Source: Bacteroidia bacterium | GTDB taxonomy: Bacteria; Bacteroidota; Bacteroidia; UKL13-3 | Length of the DNA stretch: 23,576 nt | Direction: 5' to 3' | NCBI GenBank assembly: GCA_022402405.1 | Contig: JAKRSG010000109.1 | Coordinates: forward strand, 1-23,576 | Shown here: positions 16,650-23,576 of the stretch, piece by piece | Layout of the letters: every line of letters begins with the position of its first letter | Position numbering within the stretch: position 1 is the first letter of the stretch | The notes under the pieces: generated by a model | The model's database searches: none | Told to the model about the DNA's origin: nothing | The model's input: only the letters and a program-made list of their open reading frames with translations | Made by a program: the position numbers and the translations under genes

Positions 16650-17039
16650 CTAGAATGGTAAATCGTCTGTGCTGGCATCCTGAGAAAATCCAGCCTCGTT
16701 GGTATTATCTACAGGATATGGATCATTATTATCCATTGGAGCACCCGCCGAGCCTTGAGATGCACCTGCAGCTTCAATCCTCCATGCATTAATATTGGTG
16801 TACCATTTTCCTTGATACTCGCGAGATTCTATATTTAAAGAAACCTTAACTTCCTGACCAGGGTTAAATTTTTCTAATTCTCTGGTTTTTTCGCCCATCA
16901 AACCTATACAAATTTTCTTTGGATACGTTTCTTGAGTTTCTATGATAAACTCTTGTTTTTCCCAGTCCTTACCAGCTTTACTGGTTCCTCTTGTAATAGG
17001 TAATTTTTGAATAATCTTACCTGTAATGTCTAAAGCCAT
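16650..17039 (-). CDS. DUF3127 OB-fold-like protein with SSB-like acidic C-terminal tip
   Basis: A 129-aa small cytosolic protein. Residues 1-90 match DUF3127: MALDITGKI, WEKQEFIIET, YPKKICI, an SLNIESREY strand and W-Y-T-N-I-N-A-W-R-I-E. The pattern is OB-fold-like and close to single-stranded-DNA-binding proteins. The tail is low complexity (Gly/Ala/Ser/Asn/Asp) and ends D-D-L-P-F, very like the D-D-x-(I/L)-P-F tip that SSB uses to recruit repair and replication proteins. It leads a three-gene unit with the FemAB-like and Ppx/GppA genes. Nucleic-acid binding is inferred from fold and tail; it has not been shown here. Confidence 0.85.
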   Translation of the reverse strand: MALDITGKIIQKLPITRGTSKAGKDWEKQEFIIETQETYPKKICIGLMGEKTRELEKFNPGQEVKVSLNIESREYQGKWYTNINAWRIEAAGASQGSAGAPMDNNDPYPVDNTNEAGFSQDASTDDLPF

Positions 17040-17102
17040 ATCTATCGTTATTTTAGGTTATAAAAGTAAAGTATCGCCACAACTTTTCAAAACCAAGTAT
17101 AT

Positions 17103-17118
17103 TTTGGTTCGAACCAAA
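17103..17118. promoter_or_regulatory. 16-bp perfect palindrome upstream of the DUF3127 gene (possible operator)
   Basis: TTTGGTTCGAACCAAA is a perfect palindrome centred about 71 bases upstream of the DUF3127 ATG, inside the 195-base gap after aspS. Its GGTTCGAACCAAA part recurs at 19928-19940 and 22298-22310 inside genes, and a one-base variant (TTTGGTTCAAACC, 19093-19105) lies upstream of aspS. It could be a binding site for a dimeric regulator. No protein partner is visible in this window. Confidence 0.4.
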
Positions 17119-17191
17119 TGACTGATTATAATTTATAAAAAACTGATTTTTTGAGTAAAATTAAGGTATCTCAGCTTAAAAAATGCAATCC

Positions 17192-17210
17192 TACTTTTGA
17201 GATAAAAGTA
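17192..17210 (-). terminator. Small hairpin downstream of aspS (weak terminator candidate)
   Basis: TACTTTT-GAGAT-AAAAGTA is a perfect but AT-rich 7-bp stem with a 5-nt loop, 24 bases past the aspS stop on the minus strand. A T-run occurs only about 10 bases further on. It may weakly terminate aspS transcripts, or be chance in AT-rich DNA. Read-through into the DUF3127 unit remains possible. Confidence 0.3.
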
Positions 17211-17234
17211 ACAAAACACCTTTCAAAAAATATA

Positions 17235-19001
17235 TTAACCAATACTTTTAACAGAGATATTTAATTCATTTAACTGCTTTTCATCTATAGCACTCGGACC
17301 ATCAATCATAACATCCCTGCCCGAGTTGTTTTTTGGGAAGGCGATAAAATCTCGGATACTCTCTGCCCCACCAAATAATGAACATAAACGATCGAAACCA
17401 AAAGCAATTCCAGCATGGGGAGGAGCACCAAACTCAAAAGCATTCATTAAAAACCCAAACTGATTTTGAGCTTCCTCTTTGCTAAAGCCCAAAATTTCGA
17501 ACATGGTAGCCTGTAATTCTTTATTAAAAATTCGCACAGAACCACCGCCAACTTCCACACCATTTATAACTAAATCGTAAGCGTTGGCTCGAACCGAAGC
17601 TAATTGACCATTTTTTAATAGCTCAACATCTTCTGGCTTGGGAGCAGTAAAAGGATGGTGCATGGCAAAAAAGCGATTTTCCTCTTCGCTGTATTCCAAT
17701 AACGGAAAATCTAATACCCACAAGCAAGAGAAGGTATCTTTATTTCTTAATCCCAAACGAGTTCCCATTTCTAAACGAAGCTCATTCATGGCTTTTCTCG
17801 TTTTGTTGGCAGCACCTGCTAAAATCAAAATTAAATCATTGGCTTCTGCGCCGCATGCTTGAGCCCACTTTTTCAACGATTCTTCATCATAAAATTTATC
17901 AACGCTCGATTTGATAGAACCATCCTCATTTACACGCGCGTATACCAAACCTGTAGCGCCAATTTGAGGTCGTTTAACAAAATCTGTTAACTCATCTAAT
18001 TGTTTGCGCGTATAGTTGGCGCAACCTTTAGCACATATTGCCACTACTAATTCTGCCTCATCAAAAACCTTAAAGCTTTTACCCGAAACTAGATTATTCT
18101 CTGCTTTGTTTAGCGTTACAAAACGCATTTCAAATCTGGTATCTGGCTTGTCTGAACCATAAAATTCCATAGCATCAGCATACGTCATTCTTGGCACAGA
18201 TTCCATTTCAATTCCTTTAACAGATTGAAACAAATGTTTTACCAAGCCTTCAAACATATTTAATACATCTTCTTGCTCTACAAAACTCATTTCGCAATCT
18301 ATCTGAGTAAACTCTGGCTGTCTATCTGCGCGCAAATCTTCATCTCTAAAACACTTTACAATCTGGTAATATCGATCTAAACCTGCTACCATTAGCAATT
18401 GCTTAAATGTTTGAGGCGATTGAGGCAAAGCATAAAACTGCCCTGGATTCATGCGACTTGGAACTACAAAATCTCTTGCACCTTCAGGAGTAGACTTAAT
18501 AAGTACAGGAGTTTCAACCTCTGTAAAATACTGCGCATCCAAATAAGCACGCGTTTGCTGCGCCATTTTGTGCCTTAACAAAATATTGTTTCTAACAGGA
18601 GCACGACGCAAATCTAAATAACGATATTTCATCCGCAAATCGTCGCCACCATCTGTATTATCTTCTATAGTAAACGGAGGAGTTTTTGCCTCATTTAATA
18701 TTACTAACTCCTCCACAATTATTTCAACTTCACCAGTTGGAATTTGCAAATTTTTACTTTCACGTTCCTTTACTATTCCAGAAATCTGAAGCACAAACTC
18801 TCTACCCAACTTACGAGCCTTCTCGCACAATTGAGCATCAGTTTCCATATTAAAAGCCAATTGCGTTATCCCGTATCTATCGCGTAAGTCTATAAATGTC
18901 ATGCCACCCAAATCTCTACTCTTTTGTAACCAACCACATAAAGTTACACGCTTGCCAGCATCTGCAAGTCTTAATTCGCCACACGTATTTGTTCTATACA
19001 T
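17235..19001 (-). CDS. aspS: Aspartate--tRNA ligase
   Basis: A 588-aa class IIb aminoacyl-tRNA synthetase that charges tRNA-Asp. The N-terminal OB anticodon-binding domain begins YRTNTCGELR and contains CGWLQKSRDLGGMTFIDLRD. The catalytic core shows motif 2 as FRDEDLRADRQPEFTQID. A GAD insertion domain typical of bacterial AspRS follows, and motif 3 near the C-terminus reads AGIAFGFDRL. The Leu in RDLGG, where non-discriminating bacterial enzymes often have His, tentatively favours a tRNA-Asp-specific enzyme. I chose the ATG at 19001 over the TTG at 19016: the family starts at M-Y-R-T, and the TTG falls inside a perfect -7 promoter element. It is probably monocistronic. Confidence 0.96.
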   Translation of the reverse strand: MYRTNTCGELRLADAGKRVTLCGWLQKSRDLGGMTFIDLRDRYGITQLAFNMETDAQLCEKARKLGREFVLQISGIVKERESKNLQIPTGEVEIIVEELVILNEAKTPPFTIEDNTDGGDDLRMKYRYLDLRRAPVRNNILLRHKMAQQTRAYLDAQYFTEVETPVLIKSTPEGARDFVVPSRMNPGQFYALPQSPQTFKQLLMVAGLDRYYQIVKCFRDEDLRADRQPEFTQIDCEMSFVEQEDVLNMFEGLVKHLFQSVKGIEMESVPRMTYADAMEFYGSDKPDTRFEMRFVTLNKAENNLVSGKSFKVFDEAELVVAICAKGCANYTRKQLDELTDFVKRPQIGATGLVYARVNEDGSIKSSVDKFYDEESLKKWAQACGAEANDLILILAGAANKTRKAMNELRLEMGTRLGLRNKDTFSCLWVLDFPLLEYSEEENRFFAMHHPFTAPKPEDVELLKNGQLASVRANAYDLVINGVEVGGGSVRIFNKELQATMFEILGFSKEEAQNQFGFLMNAFEFGAPPHAGIAFGFDRLCSLFGGAESIRDFIAFPKNNSGRDVMIDGPSAIDEKQLNELNISVKSIG

Positions 19002-19013
19002 AAATAAAATCCC

Positions 19014-19021
19014 CAAATCTA
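19014..19021 (-). promoter_or_regulatory. Candidate -7 promoter element for aspS
   Basis: On the minus strand this reads TAGATTTG, an exact TAnnTTTG match, 12 bases before the aspS ATG, implying a very short leader. No convincing -33 TTTG is seen. It overlaps the alternative TTG start, which argues against that start. Confidence 0.45.
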
Positions 19022-19109
19022 AATTGGGCCTGCAAGTTAAGAAAGTATCAGTAGCTAAAAAATTTGTTTAAGCCTAAGAGATAAATTTTTTCTTTGGTTC
19101 AAACCCTTG

Positions 19110-20360
19110 TTACTCTTTATCTATTTTGTACAATCTACCTGCATCTGTTACGGCATACAAAGCTCCATCTAAGCCCTGAGCAATATCTCTAAAACGTTGG
19201 CCTTCGGAGCTTAACAAGCGCTCCTCTCCTAGCACTTTTCTGTTATGAATATGTAACCTCGCTATATGAGTTCCACTAAGTGCGCATACAAATAAATTAT
19301 TCTTCCACTCAGGCACATTACTACCTTTGTAAAATGTCATACCACTCGGTGAAATAACAGGATCCCAATAATAAACAGGCTGCTCCATTCCATCCTTTTG
19401 CTGAATTGCTCCTCCAATTGGCTGACCACCATATTCTATTCCATACGTTATAACAGGCCAACCATAGTTTTTACCCGATTCTATAAAATTGATTTCATCA
19501 CCACCTCTCGGACCAAATTCGCTCAACCAAATATCTCCATTTTCTGGATGAACCGCCAATCCCTGCGGATTTCTATGCCCAATGGTGTACAACTCTGGTA
19601 AAGCCCCGGCACCACCAAAAACCGGGTTACCGGGAGCGGCAGCACCATCTGTGGTTATTCTAATTATTTTACCCCAACTGCTCGAAACATTTTGTGCCAA
19701 AACACGAGTAGACATGCTAGACCTTTCGCCAAAACAAATTAGTAAATTTCTGTTAGCATCCATCACAATTCGGGCTCCAAAATGCAAACTAGATGTATGC
19801 GCCGAGTTGGCTCTGTATATTACTTGTACATTCTCCATAACCTTTTCGTCGTCGGATAAACGACCTTTTGCTATAGCAGTTGTTGTACCTCCACTAGCAT
19901 TCTCAGAAAAAGCCCAATATACCATTCGGTTCGAACCAAAACTAGGATCAACCAAAAGACCTAATAAGCCTCCTTGCCCAGATGAATTAACACTAGGTAA
20001 ACCCACAATAGCTGTGCTTATAGAACCATCTTCTGAGACCAAACGCATATTCCCAGCCTTTTCATTAACTAAAAACTTACCATTGGGTAATTGAGAAATA
20101 CCCCAGGGGCTGATAAGTTGCGAAGTGAGTATTTTAAATTGATACTTAGTTTTAGTTTTTAGACTGCCAACTCTAGTCTGACCAACAAATGCGGGTTTAT
20201 AGGTGGTATTGGGTGCTGAAGTTTCTACTGGATCGCCTAGTTCAAGCTGAACTTCACTTGGAACTTCAACATTTTTTGGACTTTCAGAGGTGTTTTTTTT
20301 ACAACCTGCACCAACCAAACTAATGGCTAAAATTATTGAATAATACCTTTTTAATTTCAT
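19110..20360 (-). CDS. PQQ-dependent sugar dehydrogenase-like lipoprotein (glucose/sorbosone dehydrogenase family)
   Basis: A 416-aa lipoprotein: the N-terminal signal ends V-G-A-G-C with Cys20, followed by K-K-N. Residues about 70-416 form the six-bladed GSDH/soluble glucose dehydrogenase type of propeller. Visible landmarks are L-I-S-P-W-G-I and L-P-N-G-K near the start; a HFGARIVMDANRN segment in the place of the usual H-x-GG-R-hydrophobic; TIGHRNPQGLAVHPENGDIW; SEFGPRGGDEINFI; NYGWPVITYG; and PSGMTFY near the end. Known members oxidise sugars in the periplasm using PQQ and Ca2+. The proximal His is kept but the glycines around it are altered, so activity on glucose is not assured. It lies 5 bases downstream of the VOC gene and probably shares its promoter. 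Confidence 0.88.
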   Translation of the reverse strand: MKLKRYYSIILAISLVGAGCKKNTSESPKNVEVPSEVQLELGDPVETSAPNTTYKPAFVGQTRVGSLKTKTKYQFKILTSQLISPWGISQLPNGKFLVNEKAGNMRLVSEDGSISTAIVGLPSVNSSGQGGLLGLLVDPSFGSNRMVYWAFSENASGGTTTAIAKGRLSDDEKVMENVQVIYRANSAHTSSLHFGARIVMDANRNLLICFGERSSMSTRVLAQNVSSSWGKIIRITTDGAAAPGNPVFGGAGALPELYTIGHRNPQGLAVHPENGDIWLSEFGPRGGDEINFIESGKNYGWPVITYGIEYGGQPIGGAIQQKDGMEQPVYYWDPVISPSGMTFYKGSNVPEWKNNLFVCALSGTHIARLHIHNRKVLGEERLLSSEGQRFRDIAQGLDGALYAVTDAGRLYKIDKE

Positions 20361-20365
20361 ATATT

Positions 20366-20779
20366 TTATTGAGGTAATTGAGAAGCATCAGTATACATAA
20401 TTTCCCATTGATGACCATCTAGATCTGCAAAACAATCGTAATACATCCAACCATGATCGGCCCCTTCTCTGTATCTGCTTGCCCCTTTTTCCAAAGCCAA
20501 AGAAACCATCTCATCTACCTTCTCACGAGATTCTACTTCAATAGCAGTTAATACTTGAGTAGTGGTACCATCTGCAATTGGCCGATTGGTGAAAGTTGTG
20601 AAATAATCTCTCACAATTAACATAACATAAATAAGTTCATCATTTAATATAAGGCATAATGCTCTATCATCTGAAAATTGCTCGTTAAATTTAAAGCCCA
20701 AGGCTGTCCAAAAAGCACGTGTTTTGGCAATATCATGTATAGGCAAGTTTACGTAGATAGTTTTTATTTTCATGGTCAT
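20366..20779 (-). CDS. VOC-family (glyoxalase-like) protein
   Basis: A 137-aa small cytosolic protein of the vicinal oxygen chelate superfamily. It has the two beta-alpha-beta-beta-beta halves: KTIYVNLPIHDIAKTRAFWTALGF at the start, a central A-I-E-V-E-S strand, and DLDGHQWEIMY at the end, where the D-x-D-G-x-x-W/F-E signature sits. Members include glyoxalases, resistance proteins and dioxygenases; this one has no feature that fixes a reaction. The frame is open to a TTG at 20839, but the ATG at 20779 (or 20773) fits the family and lies just below a good promoter. The sugar dehydrogenase gene follows after 5 bases. Confidence 0.87.
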   Translation of the reverse strand: MTMKIKTIYVNLPIHDIAKTRAFWTALGFKFNEQFSDDRALCLILNDELIYVMLIVRDYFTTFTNRPIADGTTTQVLTAIEVESREKVDEMVSLALEKGASRYREGADHGWMYYDCFADLDGHQWEIMYTDASQLPQ

Positions 20780-20794
20780 TTTTCTTTCGTAATT

Positions 20795-20826
20795 CAATAA
20801 TAACCAATATCTATTTTGTTTCCAAA
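20795..20826 (-). promoter_or_regulatory. Candidate Bacteroidota-type promoter for the VOC-sugar dehydrogenase unit
   Basis: On the minus strand, TTTG (20823-20826) is followed after 20 bases by TATTATTG (20795-20802), one mismatch from TAnnTTTG. This is the usual -33/-7 layout of the primary sigma factor in this phylum. Transcription would begin just upstream of the ATG at 20779, supporting that start. Confidence 0.5.
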
Positions 20827-20911
20827 CTGGCTGAACCAATAAATTCTAAAAACATGATTATTCTCACACAAACAACTAAAAATAATCATAGATAGAATTA
20901 TTCATCAGAAG

Positions 20912-20919
20912 TAGTTTTG
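20912..20919 (+). promoter_or_regulatory. Candidate -7 promoter element for the Asp-box repeat gene
   Basis: TAGTTTTG exactly matches TAnnTTTG, 19 bases upstream of the ATG at 20939. No clear -33 box is present at the normal spacing, so confidence is moderate. Confidence 0.45.
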
Positions 20920-20938
20920 TTTTAACAAACTCAATATT

Positions 20939-23576
20939 ATGAAAACTCTACTAAACACATCTATTAAGTTAATTTATTTAGTTCTTAGTTTTACCTTTTT
21001 AAACAAAGAAATAAAGGCTCAATGTGGTATAAAAGCAGGAAGCAACGATTCTATTTTGGTATGTGGAGAAAGTACAAATTTATTTATACAAACAGATTGG
21101 CAATTAATTCCTACTGTTGCTATGCAAAAATTAAGAAGCATAAGCCTAATTCAAAAAGATATTCTTTTCGTTGGAGCTGATAGTGGAAAAGTTTATAAAA
21201 CTATAAATGGAGGAAACAGTTTTTTTCAAATCAACTCGCCTAACACAAATGGCAGCATCAGAGATATTTGGTTTTTTAATCAGCAAAGCGGCTTGGTTTT
21301 TACAGACTCTGCTAAAATTTTCAAAACCTCCAATGGAGGAAATAATTGGCAAGAAATCTATTACCCGCTAACCATTCCAGACTCAAGCTATACATGGACA
21401 CAGAGGGTATTTAATAGCGTAACATTTATTACAGAAAACATTGGATTTGTAGGCGGATTAATCTATTCTCCAAGTGGCATACAAGGCGCAATATTTTACA
21501 AAACAACAAATGCAGGAAACACATGGACCCCTGTAGCTTTACCAAATATTAAAGGAATTGAAAAAGTATACTTTACCGACACTGCTACTGGTTATATTTG
21601 CTCAAACGGAAGCATATTAAAAACAACCAATGGCGGACAAACATGGGTAAGCATATTTAATTTGCAAAATGCCTCCATGAAAGACATCTGCTTTATCAAT
21701 AAAGATACTGGATTTGCAGCTAGTAATAGTATTTTAAGAACTTTCGATGGTGGCACCACATGGACAACAATAAACTCTCCCTCACTTTTTGCAAGAGGCA
21801 TCAAAACGGATCAAACAAATTCTCTTTACGTATTTTACTCAGGTGCAATTTATAAATCTGTAGATCTTGGAAATACTTGGTTAAAAATCAATATTAATGC
21901 GTCTTTAGGACAATACTCACATTATATTGAGGCAATTTCTTTTACCTATCAACACCCTGGTATAGCTATAGGTTTTGACAATAATTTAAACAATGGATTT
22001 GTATTAAAAATGGATCAGATAGACTCTGTTCTTTGGGTAGCCGATAATGGTTTAATAGATACCCTTTCTACCAATCCCAAAGTGAGACCTAATTTTTCTA
22101 CTACATATTTTGTAACGGCGTGGATGGGTGGATGCTCAAGCTTCTCTGATGTTACTGTATTGGTTAATCCATTAGAAATAAACCTTAAACTATTGCATAC
22201 TGTTTCTTGTGGAGATAGTTTGCAAATACTTACTACATCAAATATTAACGACGAAAACTTGTATACTTATCAATGGCAACCTAGTACATATCTTTTAGGT
22301 TCGAACCAAATAAAACCAATAGCTCTAATTAAAACCAACACAAACTATAAACTAACTGTTAGCAGTAATAACGGCTGCATGGATACGGCAATTACACAAG
22401 TAAATTTAAACTTTTCTATTAATGCTGGAGAGGATATCAATTTAAAATGTGGAACTCAAAAAGAGTTAGCCATCAATCAAGCTGGATGGAGTAAACAAAC
22501 TATCACATTAGAACCTCCAATAATTACCAACTTAAATGAAATTATAGACGCAGGCTCAGACACCATTTATTTGCTTGGCGGAAGAAAAATATGGCAATCC
22601 GATAAGAATGGAATTAATTGGCGGCCTGTATATAATATTAGCGGGTTAAATGCAGGGTTATGGGTTAATAGAGCTCATTTTACAACTCCTCAAATTGGAT
22701 ATGTTTCAGCATTTGATGATGGCCCCATGCAAGGTGCCATTTTAAAAACAACCAATGGAGGTAACACTTGGCAAACAGTTAATGTAGGAAACTTTCAGCT
22801 TGGTGGTGTTTACTTTACCAGTAATCAAACAGGCTATATAGCAGCAAGTCCAAGCAAAATCTTAAAAACTACCAATGCCGGGAATAACTGGTTAGCCGTA
22901 AATGTACCAACTACCAATGGATTAAGTGAAATTTTCTTTCCAAGCAACACCATTGGCTATGCCGCCGGAAACAATGGTGCCATTATTAAAACCATTAATT
23001 CAGGTAATTCTTGGTCAAACCTAATTACACCTATTACAAGGCAAATAAGAGCCTTATATTTTACCTCAATAGACACTGGATTTATAGGTACATATGATAC
23101 CATTTGGAAAACTACAAACGGCGGTATTTCATGGACACCATTTCCACTTGATAATGAATATTCAAGATCATTTTACATAACAGATTTTGCCTTTGTAAAT
23201 GCACAACATGGATATGCTTCAGCTGAGCTATATAATATGTTTCCTTCCTATGAAGGAGGTGCCATTTTCGAAACCAAAAACGGTGGCTTATCTTGGGAAA
23301 GAATGATGGCAGATTCATCAGAAAAACTTAAATCTTTATACGTAAATAACAAAGGAAATGGAATGGCAATTGGAGGAAACAACCATTTTATTTACAAAGA
23401 TATTGAACCTCAAAATTACCTTTGGAGTCCTTCTATTGGATTAAACAATCCAAACTTAAGGTCTCCAATAGCTAATCCAACTCAAACTACTTTATACTCG
23501 GTAACAGCCAATATTAACGAGTGCTTTGCAACAGATAGTGTTTTAGTTTCAGTATCAAAATTTATGAATCCAAGTA
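20939..23576 (+). CDS. Exported protein with duplicated Asp-box (YCF48-like) propellers and PKD/Ig-like segments, 3' end outside window
   Basis: This frame is open for 879 codons from ATG 20939 to the window edge; I translated most of it codon by codon and read the last part by its repeat pattern, with no stop. Residues 1-28 are a signal peptide ending I-K-A-Q. Six Asp-box repeats of the type K-T-x-N-G-G-N-x-W occupy about residues 80-315. A PKD/Ig-like stretch follows (about 360-495), with YQWQPSTYLL and an N-A-G-E-D start typical of Bacteroidota surface proteins. A second set of six Asp-boxes lies at about 550-785, then a second YLWSPSIGL PKD-like unit. The Asp-boxes resemble YCF48/BNR-type propellers; a photosynthetic role is not implied. 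A Por T9SS tail is expected beyond the window but not seen. The gene is divergent from the VOC gene and alone in its unit here. Confidence 0.85.
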   Translation, partial: MKTLLNTSIKLIYLVLSFTFLNKEIKAQCGIKAGSNDSILVCGESTNLFIQTDWQLIPTVAMQKLRSISLIQKDILFVGADSGKVYKTINGGNSFFQINSPNTNGSIRDIWFFNQQSGLVFTDSAKIFKTSNGGNNWQEIYYPLTIPDSSYTWTQRVFNSVTFITENIGFVGGLIYSPSGIQGAIFYKTTNAGNTWTPVALPNIKGIEKVYFTDTATGYICSNGSILKTTNGGQTWVSIFNLQNASMKDICFINKDTGFAASNSILRTFDGGTTWTTINSPSLFARGIKTDQTNSLYVFYSGAIYKSVDLGNTWLKININASLGQYSHYIEAISFTYQHPGIAIGFDNNLNNGFVLKMDQIDSVLWVADNGLIDTLSTNPKVRPNFSTTYFVTAWMGGCSSFSDVTVLVNPLEINLKLLHTVSCGDSLQILTTSNINDENLYTYQWQPSTYLLGSNQIKPIALIKTNTNYKLTVSSNNGCMDTAITQVNLNFSINAGEDINLKCGTQKELAINQAGWSKQTITLEPPIITNLNEIIDAGSDTIYLLGGRKIWQSDKNGINWRPVYNISGLNAGLWVNRAHFTTPQIGYVSAFDDGPMQGAILKTTNGGNTWQTVNVGNFQLGGVYFTSNQTGYIAASPSKILKTTNAGNNWLAVNVPTTNGLSEIFFPSNTIGYAAGNNGAIIKTINSGNSWSNLITPITRQIRALYFTSIDTGFIGTYDTIWKTTNGGISWTPFPLDNEYSRSFYITDFAFVNAQHGYASAELYNMFPSYEGGAIFETKNGGLSWERMMADSSEKLKSLYVNNKGNGMAIGGNNHFIYKDIEPQNYLWSPSIGLNNPNLRSPIANPTQTTLYSVTANINECFATDSVLVSVSKFMNPS

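Noticed and set aside
17100..17125. GGTTCGAA resembling the T-loop of a tRNA
   Set aside because: There is no acceptor stem, anticodon arm or CCA region around it. The motif is a symmetric palindrome and recurs inside genes.
19002..19016. TTG start adding five residues to aspartate--tRNA ligase
   Set aside because: The family begins at the ATG at 19001, and the TTG overlaps a perfect -7 promoter element.
20780..20839. TTG start adding 20 residues to the VOC protein
   Set aside because: The extra residues do not fit the family and overlap the candidate -33/-7 promoter; ATG 20779 is preferred.
20939..23576. Photosystem II assembly role suggested by YCF48-like repeats
   Set aside because: The Asp-box propeller is shared by many exported proteins, and everything else here points to a non-photosynthetic Bacteroidota surface protein.

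Overview
The window looks like chromosomal DNA from a gliding or secretion-type member of the Bacteroidota. It is AT-rich and has two proteins with C-terminal Por-type (type IX secretion, T9SS) sorting domains. It also has a DUF5723/OmpA outer-membrane protein, several lipoproteins with Cys-Lys-Lys after the lipobox, a DUF3127 protein, and -7 promoter elements of the TAnnTTTG type. I cannot place it below phylum. TAG, TAA and TTG starts behave as in the standard bacterial code. There are no rRNA or tRNA genes, insertion sequences, phage genes or CRISPR arrays, and no gene-free stretch longer than about 200 bases.

Region 1 (1-11460, plus strand) encodes cell-surface proteins. It opens inside a large modular secreted protein (FN3-like modules, SBBP propeller repeats, LamG-like domain, T9SS tail) that is broken by an in-frame TAG at 115-117. 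After a strong hairpin terminator comes a three-gene set that is probably one operon: a 1264-aa secreted protein (delta-60-like propeller, four FN3-like modules, T9SS tail), a 707-aa lipoprotein of unknown function, and an 803-aa DUF5723/thrombospondin-type-3/OmpA protein. A bidirectional terminator closes it.

Region 2 (11474-14846) has ndk on the minus strand, divergent from a tightly packed plus-strand operon of an NrnA-type DHH phosphoesterase and two FKBP-type prolyl isomerases (one lipoprotein, one periplasmic with two active domains). A second bidirectional terminator follows.

Region 3 (14838-20839, minus strand) holds housekeeping and metabolic genes. These are a DUF3127 OB-fold protein with an SSB-like acidic tip, a FemAB/GNAT-like transferase and a short Ppx/GppA phosphatase (one operon), then aspS, then a VOC-family protein followed by a lipoprotein PQQ-type sugar dehydrogenase (a second operon).

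Region 4 (20939-end, plus strand) is the 5' part of a large exported protein built from two copies of a six-bladed Asp-box (YCF48-like) propeller followed by PKD/Ig-like segments. It runs off the window.

I found no clearly new multi-gene system. The points most worth a second look are the in-frame stop in the first gene, a recurring GGTTCGAACCAAA palindromic motif, the SSB-like tail on the DUF3127 protein, the unknown 707-aa lipoprotein between two surface proteins, and the duplicated architecture of the last gene.
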